Source of the DNA: VRUE01 sp036406595
GTDB lineage: Bacteria > Actinomycetota > Thermoleophilia > Solirubrobacterales > 70-9
Length of the DNA stretch: 10,049 nucleotides
Direction: 5' to 3'
Assembly (NCBI GenBank): GCA_036406595.1
Contig: DASXAR010000036.1
Span: 1 to 10,049, forward strand
Shown here: positions 5,873-10,049 of the stretch, piece after piece
How the letters are laid out: the number at the start of each line of letters is the position of its first letter
Position numbering within the stretch: the first letter of the stretch is position 1
The notes under the pieces: generated by a model
Told to the model about the DNA's origin: nothing
What the model saw: the letters and a program-made list of their open reading frames with translations, nothing else
The model's database searches: none
Program-made: the position numbers and the translations under genes

Positions 5873-8800
5873 CGAGCGGCTCGACCGGTGCCCGGTCGCG
5901 GCGGCAGATCGGGGCGAACCGGCAGTAGGCAGGACAGACGTCATGACCGCGAAGTCCCTCGCGGGGGCCCGGGTCGCGCCGAATGTCGCCGGCCCGCATG
6001 CGGGAGACGATCTCACCGCCGCGGCGGCGGGCGTATGCCAGCTCCGAGGAGAACCGATCGCGATCGACCGCGTCGGTGCCGACCGGGGCGTATGAGGCAA
6101 GGTCCTCGCGTGCCTCTTCCAGGTACAGCCCGCGTGGGTGCCGGTCCGATCCGCCTCGCATCGGGTGATAAAGGCCACCAACCGCCTCGACGCCCCAGAG
6201 CCGCTCGAGCGCGCTCACATACAGCTGCAGCTGAAGCTTTCCCCGTTCCTCGAGCTTCGCCAGCGACGTCACCGAGCTCGAGAGCTTGTAGTCGAGCACC
6301 AGGGCGCGCCCGTCCGCGGCCCGGTCGACCCGGTCGATGGCGCCGTGAAGGCGCCAGCCGTCCAGCTCCAGATCCGGCTTCTCGCTCTCCTCCGAGTCGC
6401 CGAACTTCGCCTCCAGCAGCCAGGGCTCGAACCCTGCCGGGTCCCGCCCTGCCTCCTCGGCGAGGAAGCGGCGCACCAGCCCCTCGACCCTGCGGCGCAT
6501 CGCGATCTCGCCGGGCTGCCCCCCGATCCGGCGCTCCTGCGCGACCTCCTCGACGATCTCGGCCGCGCGCGCCGTCCAGGCCGCCAGCGAGGCGGGCCGG
6601 GGAAGGGCATCGCCTCCGGGCCGCTCGCGGTAGAGGCGCTCGAGTGCCTCGTGCATGAGGCCGCCCTGCAGGAGCGGATCGGGAACCGGGTCGAGCGGCT
6701 GCGGCGAGAGCTCGTGGGAGACGAACCACAGATACGAGCAGGTCTCGAAGCCCTCGAGGGTGGTCCCCCCGTAGGCGGGCACGGCGGCCAGGGACTCGAG
6801 GACAGCCGGGTTCGTGATCGGCCCGGGTGCCCGGCTCGCCGCCTCGACGGCGCGAGCGGAGACGAGCCGCGCCTCGGCTCGCTCGGCGGCCTCCGGGGGC
6901 GGGGCGGCGACCGCCAGGAGCGATGCCGGCTCGGCGGCCCGGCCATGCGCCGCCACGGCCCGGGCCAGCTCGTCCTCCGATGGCGCCTCGCCGACCCTGT
7001 GGACGACCTGCGCGAGATCGCGGCTTATGGTGAGGCCGCCCTCGGTCGGGTCCGGCTCACCCGCGACGGGCCCCGGCTCGATCAGCCGGCGGACGTCGTC
7101 CAGGAACGGCGAGCGTGGCTCGGCGCCCCCGTTCTCGTCGCTGTCGCGGTAGGAGAGAAAGAGGCTCTTGCGGGGCAGGGCGAGGGCGGCGTGGAAGAGG
7201 TAGCGCTCCTCCGCCTCGGTGTCGCGGCGTGGCGGCAGGCCCAGCGATTGGCGCTGCCGCTCGGAGAGGAAGGGGTCTGCACCACGGTCGCGACGCGGGA
7301 ACTCGCCGTCCTGGAGTGACGCGACGAACACGTGGTCGAAGCGCCCGGCCCGGAGGCGATAGGGGTCGGCTATCCTCACCCTTCCCTCGACCGGGCCGCT
7401 CCAGACGCGCACCGAGACCTCGGCCACGGCCCGCGAGAGGTGGGCGGGCTCCGGCTCGAGCCCCTCCAGCTCGGCGCGGTCGGAAAGCGCGCTCGAGATC
7501 GCCGCCGCGGCGCTCGACTCGAGTGCGTCCGGCTGCCGGCTGGCCATCTCGACGGCGAGACCGGCGACCAGGCCCGCCAACCTCCGCGGCTCGCCGGCGG
7601 CCTCACGCACCGAGGCGACGTCGCCCGGGAGCTCCCCGTGGCGCTGCTTCCAGGCGCGCAGCGCCGCCGCTGCATCCTCGACCCGCCGGCGGCGCAGCTC
7701 CCGCTCGAACCAGTCGACCCTCCTCGCCGAGACGCCCGACGGCCCCCGCATGTAGCGCAGCAGGTCGGCCGCCGTTCCCTCGCCGAGCTCGGCGTCGAGG
7801 AGGGCGATCAGCGCGCCGCCGACGGCGGTCGTCCCCGCCGGCAGCTCGGCCTCGAGCGCCACCGGGACACCGTAGCTCTCGAGCACCCTGGCGATCAGCG
7901 GCCCGCGGCGGCCGGGGTCGCGGAGCACGATCGCGACCTCCTCCGGCCGGCAGCCGGCGGCGAGAAGGCGGGCCACCTCGAGGCCGATCGACTCCGCCTC
8001 GCCGCGCTCACCGGCGGAGCGCAGGATGCGCAGCGACCCCTCGGGCGCCCGCCGGCCCGGCTCGGCGCTGCCGAAACCCCGCTCGAGGTGGAAGAGGAGC
8101 GGTGAATCGGTGTTGGCGGGGTCGGCGGGGGTCTCCAGCGTGGATCCGACGCCGATCTCGCGCAGGCTCGTCAGCAGGGGGCCGACGCGGGACTCGAGCG
8201 GCCGATTGCCGGGCTCGAAGGGCAACGCCACCGTCACCTCGGTGGCAGCGGCAAGCACCTCGATCAGCTCGAGCTGCATCGGGGTGAGGTCGTCGAAGCC
8301 GTAGAGGAAAAGGGGACGGGCGCGCCACGAGTCGGGAGAGGCGCGCAGCGAGTCGATCGCCTCGCGGGCGACACCGTGCACGTCGGCCATGCCGAGGCCG
8401 TCGCGAACGGCCGCGTAGCCCGAGAAGAGCGCAGCGACGTCGGCAAGGTAGGCGGAGCCCTCGAGGGTCGCAGCGGCGGCCTCGACCTCGGCGGGCTCGA
8501 GTCCCGCCGCCTGCAGCTCGTCGAGGAGGCGCTCGAGTGCAGGCGCGAAGCCGGGCCGCCGGGCCGAGCGGCCGAGCGGCCCGAGCCGGCCGCGCAGCTC
8601 GCCGATCGCCCGCGAGACGGCGCCGAGGCGCTGGGCCGGCGTCAGCTCGGGCCCGGGTGGCGCTCCGGTGGCGGCCGCGACCATGCGGAAGAGGCCGCCG
8701 AGGGTCGTCACGGTGGCGCCGAGGACGGCGCCTCCCTCGCATAGCTCGCGCTCGAAGGCGTAGACGTCGTCGACGTTCGGCAGCACGAGCACCGGATCGC

Positions 8801-8906
8801 GATCGAGGTCTTCGAGCAGGCCGCGCCGGACGTGCCCGGCGCGGCCGGAATTGGGTGGGCCGGTGACGAGTTGGAGTGGCATCGGGAAGCGATCCAGCAT
8901 AGGCAC
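5853..8906 (-). CDS. addB: AddB-type nuclease subunit with Fe-S cluster cysteines and inactive helicase fold
   Basis: This encodes 1017 residues and is the partner subunit of the AddA-like protein. In characterised AddAB the second subunit scans one strand and cuts it with its own nuclease. The N-terminal LVTGPPNSGRAG (13-24) sits where Walker A belongs but has Arg instead of the catalytic Lys. Remnants of later helicase motifs are seen as FDHVFVASLQDGEFPRR (523-539) and ERYLFHAALALPRKSLFLSY (567-586), with no Walker B. The C-terminal nuclease has H752 (LMHEALERL), D859 in GAIDRVD and D872/K874 in VLDYK, followed by QLQLY. Cys723 (FETCSY) plus C991, C995 and C1001 (VCPAYCRFAPIC) form the four-cysteine pattern of an AddB [4Fe-4S] cluster. 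Possible starts are GTG 8906, ATG 8900 and ATG 8882; none has a strong Shine-Dalgarno. ATG 8882 (MPLQLVTGPP) fits where the family usually begins. Confidence 0.88.
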   Translation of the reverse strand: MPMLDRFPMPLQLVTGPPNSGRAGHVRRGLLEDLDRDPVLVLPNVDDVYAFERELCEGGAVLGATVTTLGGLFRMVAAATGAPPGPELTPAQRLGAVSRAIGELRGRLGPLGRSARRPGFAPALERLLDELQAAGLEPAEVEAAAATLEGSAYLADVAALFSGYAAVRDGLGMADVHGVAREAIDSLRASPDSWRARPLFLYGFDDLTPMQLELIEVLAAATEVTVALPFEPGNRPLESRVGPLLTSLREIGVGSTLETPADPANTDSPLLFHLERGFGSAEPGRRAPEGSLRILRSAGERGEAESIGLEVARLLAAGCRPEEVAIVLRDPGRRGPLIARVLESYGVPVALEAELPAGTTAVGGALIALLDAELGEGTAADLLRYMRGPSGVSARRVDWFERELRRRRVEDAAAALRAWKQRHGELPGDVASVREAAGEPRRLAGLVAGLAVEMASRQPDALESSAAAAISSALSDRAELEGLEPEPAHLSRAVAEVSVRVWSGPVEGRVRIADPYRLRAGRFDHVFVASLQDGEFPRRDRGADPFLSERQRQSLGLPPRRDTEAEERYLFHAALALPRKSLFLSYRDSDENGGAEPRSPFLDDVRRLIEPGPVAGEPDPTEGGLTISRDLAQVVHRVGEAPSEDELARAVAAHGRAAEPASLLAVAAPPPEAAERAEARLVSARAVEAASRAPGPITNPAVLESLAAVPAYGGTTLEGFETCSYLWFVSHELSPQPLDPVPDPLLQGGLMHEALERLYRERPGGDALPRPASLAAWTARAAEIVEEVAQERRIGGQPGEIAMRRRVEGLVRRFLAEEAGRDPAGFEPWLLEAKFGDSEESEKPDLELDGWRLHGAIDRVDRAADGRALVLDYKLSSSVTSLAKLEERGKLQLQLYVSALERLWGVEAVGGLYHPMRGGSDRHPRGLYLEEAREDLASYAPVGTDAVDRDRFSSELAYARRRGGEIVSRMRAGDIRRDPGPREGLRGHDVCPAYCRFAPICRRDRAPVEPLEEEDER

Positions 8907-8941
8907 GCGTCCGGCGCGCTCCAGGCAGGCCCGGGGCCGCT

Positions 8942-8967
8942 TTGACGTCTTGCGCCGTCTCTACATT
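8942..8967 (+). promoter_or_regulatory. Weak candidate promoter in the divergent spacer
   Basis: TTGACG (8942-8947) resembles a -35 box and TACATT (8962-8967) fits a TANNNT -10. The spacer is only 14 bases, shorter than usual. A transcript starting 7-11 bases after TACATT would begin at or just before ATG 8978 and be nearly leaderless, which is common in Actinomycetota. Confidence 0.3.
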
Positions 8968-8977
8968 GGGGCGCGTC

Positions 8978-9433
8978 ATGTCCCTCTGCTTCGTAGACCC
9001 CGCCGACGCGATCCGCGCCATCGCCGACTCGATCGGCCGCGAGGCACGCCGCCAGCTGCTCGGTGAGGCGGTGCGCGCCTGGGTCGACGAGATTCCCGAG
9101 CAGGAGCTCGAGGTTCACTACGCCAAAGCGCTCTCCGAGCTCGACGAGCACGATCTCTCGATGCTCGCGGCCTGGCACACCTCGCTCGAGGTCGGCCAGC
9201 CACTGCCCAACCGCGACTTCCTGATGGGCGCCTTCGGCTCGCTGGGCGATAACCGCCGGGAGGCTTTGAAGCTCGCCGCCGGGTTCCGCGGCGAGGAGGC
9301 GGTGGACGCCGGGGTCACCGAGGAGGACGCGCTCGAACTGGTCCTTGCCCTGCTCTCGCCGCCGCGCCTCATGGACCTCGCGGTCGAGGCAGTGGATCTT
9401 TACGTCTGGGACAGAGCGGGCTCGGAGAACTAG
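8978..9433 (+). CDS. Acidic helical protein of unknown function
   Basis: This encodes 151 residues from ATG 8978 to TAG 9431-9433 and is transcribed divergently from addB. The protein starts MSLCFVDPADAIRAIADSIG and looks almost entirely alpha-helical. It has amphipathic stretches around residues 9-36, 41-70 and 114-144, and is strongly acidic (for example DEIPEQELEVHYAKALSELDEHDL). No signal peptide, membrane segment, metal-binding cluster or catalytic motif is seen, so it is probably a soluble cytoplasmic protein. I do not recognise the family. An in-frame TTG at 8942 would add MTSCAVSTLGRV, but that codon overlaps the candidate -35 box and the added residues look non-coding, so ATG 8978 is preferred. 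Only a weak GGGG (8968-8971) precedes the ATG. The neighbourhood gives no functional clue: addB is divergent and the HAD gene is convergent. Confidence 0.8.
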   Translation: MSLCFVDPADAIRAIADSIGREARRQLLGEAVRAWVDEIPEQELEVHYAKALSELDEHDLSMLAAWHTSLEVGQPLPNRDFLMGAFGSLGDNRREALKLAAGFRGEEAVDAGVTEEDALELVLALLSPPRLMDLAVEAVDLYVWDRAGSEN

Positions 9434-9538
9434 CCCAGGCCGGGTGTATCGGGGCCCTCGGTCGGGCTCCTCGGGTCACGCACGAAGGTGCGCTCCCCTC
9501 GTCGTCCTCCCTGCGTCCCCCGATCTCCCCGGCCTGGG
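9434..9538. repeat. 21-bp imperfect inverted repeat filling the convergent gap
   Basis: The left arm at 9434-9454 (CCCAGGCCGGG, three unmatched bases, ATCGGGG) is the reverse complement of the right arm at 9518-9538 except at three central positions. The outer 11 bp and inner 7 bp pair perfectly. The arms lie directly after the TAG of the plus-strand gene and 2 bp short of the TAG complement of the minus-strand gene, so the two stop codons also mirror each other with a 2-base offset. The 63-base interior holds a small perfect hairpin, CGCAC-GAAG-GTGCG (9479-9492). A bidirectional terminator or RNA-stabilising structure is likely. No T-run is present. Confidence 0.6.
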
Positions 9539-9540
9539 CG

Positions 9541-10049
9541 CTACTTCTCCAGTCTCTTTTGGATCTCGGCGATCGCCTGCTCGTTGTCGCGGAAGTGGAC
9601 GGCGGCGATTCCCGCCTTCTCGGCGCCTTCGCAATTGACCTCGACGTCGTCGACGAATAGGCAGGACTCGGCGGGGAGGGCGATGCGCTCGAGCGCGATC
9701 GCGTAGATCCTCGACTCCGGCTTGCGACAGCCGACGAAGGCGGAGTCGACCACCGTCTCGAAGATCTCGTCGACCGGCAGCATCGAGCGCCACAGCGGCT
9801 CCCACTCGCGCACGTTGTTGGTCAGCATCGCCATCCTGTACCCCTCGCCCTTCAGCTCCCGCATCAGCTCGATCATCGGCGGGTTCGGTTCGAGCGCCTC
9901 GAAGTAGATCTCTTTGAAGCGGTGCAGCTCCGGCCTGTGCCCGAGCCCGGGCTCGAGCCCGACCGCCAGTTGCTCGAGGAACCTCGCCTCGGTGATCTCG
10001 CCGCGCTCCAGCTCGAACAGGGGGTTGGTGCCGTTGGCCTCGGTGATCG
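9541..10049 (-). CDS. HAD-superfamily hydrolase (subfamily IA-like), N-terminus outside window
   Basis: The C-terminal 168 residues are visible, entering from the right edge and ending at TAG 9541-9543. The visible part opens with ITEANGTNPLFELERGEITE, typical of the helical cap of HAD subfamily IA enzymes. Motif II is seen as MAMLTNN (Thr at visible residue 76), the motif III lysine in GCRKPESRIY (Lys109), and motif IV as CLFVDDVEVN (Asp133, Asp134) followed by EGAEKAG. The nucleophile motif DxD should lie just outside the window. These enzymes use an aspartate nucleophile and Mg2+, usually to hydrolyse phosphomonoesters. Some relatives are dehalogenases or epoxide-hydrolase N-domains, so the substrate cannot be named. 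ATG 9876 is internal, because the family-specific cap sequence continues upstream of it in the same frame. Confidence 0.9.
   Translation of the reverse strand, partial: ITEANGTNPLFELERGEITEARFLEQLAVGLEPGLGHRPELHRFKEIYFEALEPNPPMIELMRELKGEGYRMAMLTNNVREWEPLWRSMLPVDEIFETVVDSAFVGCRKPESRIYAIALERIALPAESCLFVDDVEVNCEGAEKAGIAAVHFRDNEQAIAEIQKRLEK

Noticed and set aside
3896..6181. Minus-strand open frame of 761 codons spanning the addA/addB junction in another frame
   Set aside because: The translation is dominated by Arg, Ala, Pro and Gly, a typical frame-shadow of GC-rich coding DNA, and it overlaps two well-supported genes.
6138..8287. Several long plus-strand frames opposite addB (for example 6138-7319 and 7115-8287)
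   Set aside because: They are arginine/alanine-rich shadows of addB with no domain, ribosome site or independent third-position bias.
2443..8906. Two-subunit helicase/nuclease considered as a defence system
   Set aside because: Motif content, subunit sizes, gene order and the Fe-S cysteines fit housekeeping AddAB recombination enzymes. No defence-associated partner gene lies beside them.

Overview
The window is GC-rich bacterial DNA with strong G/C third-position bias. It most likely comes from a high-GC Actinomycetota, plausibly class Thermoleophilia (Solirubrobacterales or relatives). That placement rests on base composition and on a family of exported proteins with 'KNSVGTKQLKKNSV'-like decapeptide repeats, which I associate with that class. 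It is an inference, because no rRNA or marker gene is present.

Left part (1-2403, plus strand): the tail of an unidentified gene, then a cluster of paralogous exported proteins with a small lipoprotein gene inside it. Two paralogs are intact (1061-1699 and 1765-2403, both 212 residues). Two others survive only as debris. One is a start region joined out of frame to a C-terminal tail (169-320). The other is a 39-bp internal fragment (931-969) behind a duplicated upstream sequence. A perfect 14-bp hairpin at 342-375 separates the first remnant from the lipoprotein gene (390-884) and argues against a long readthrough ORF across that boundary. The intact paralogs have a signal peptide or membrane anchor, four basic decapeptide repeats, and a C-terminal beta-type domain that resembles phage tail-fibre ends.

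Middle (2443-8906, minus strand): a two-gene operon in the order addB-addA, joined by a 4-base GTGA overlap. It encodes an AddAB-type helicase-nuclease for double-strand-break end processing. The AddA-like subunit has all UvrD/SF1 helicase motifs and a complete RecB-type nuclease. The AddB-like subunit has a degenerate Walker A, a nuclease motif set and the four cysteines expected for an iron-sulphur cluster.

Right part (8907-10049): a short divergent spacer, an acidic 151-residue protein of unknown function on the plus strand, and the C-terminal part of a HAD-superfamily hydrolase on the minus strand. The 107-bp convergent gap between these two genes is almost exactly bounded by a 21-bp imperfect inverted repeat.

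The AddAB operon and the HAD gene are ordinary housekeeping genes. The unusual part is the left 2.4 kb, a surface-protein paralog array caught in expansion and decay. I see no defence system, CRISPR array, tRNA, rRNA or transposase in the window.
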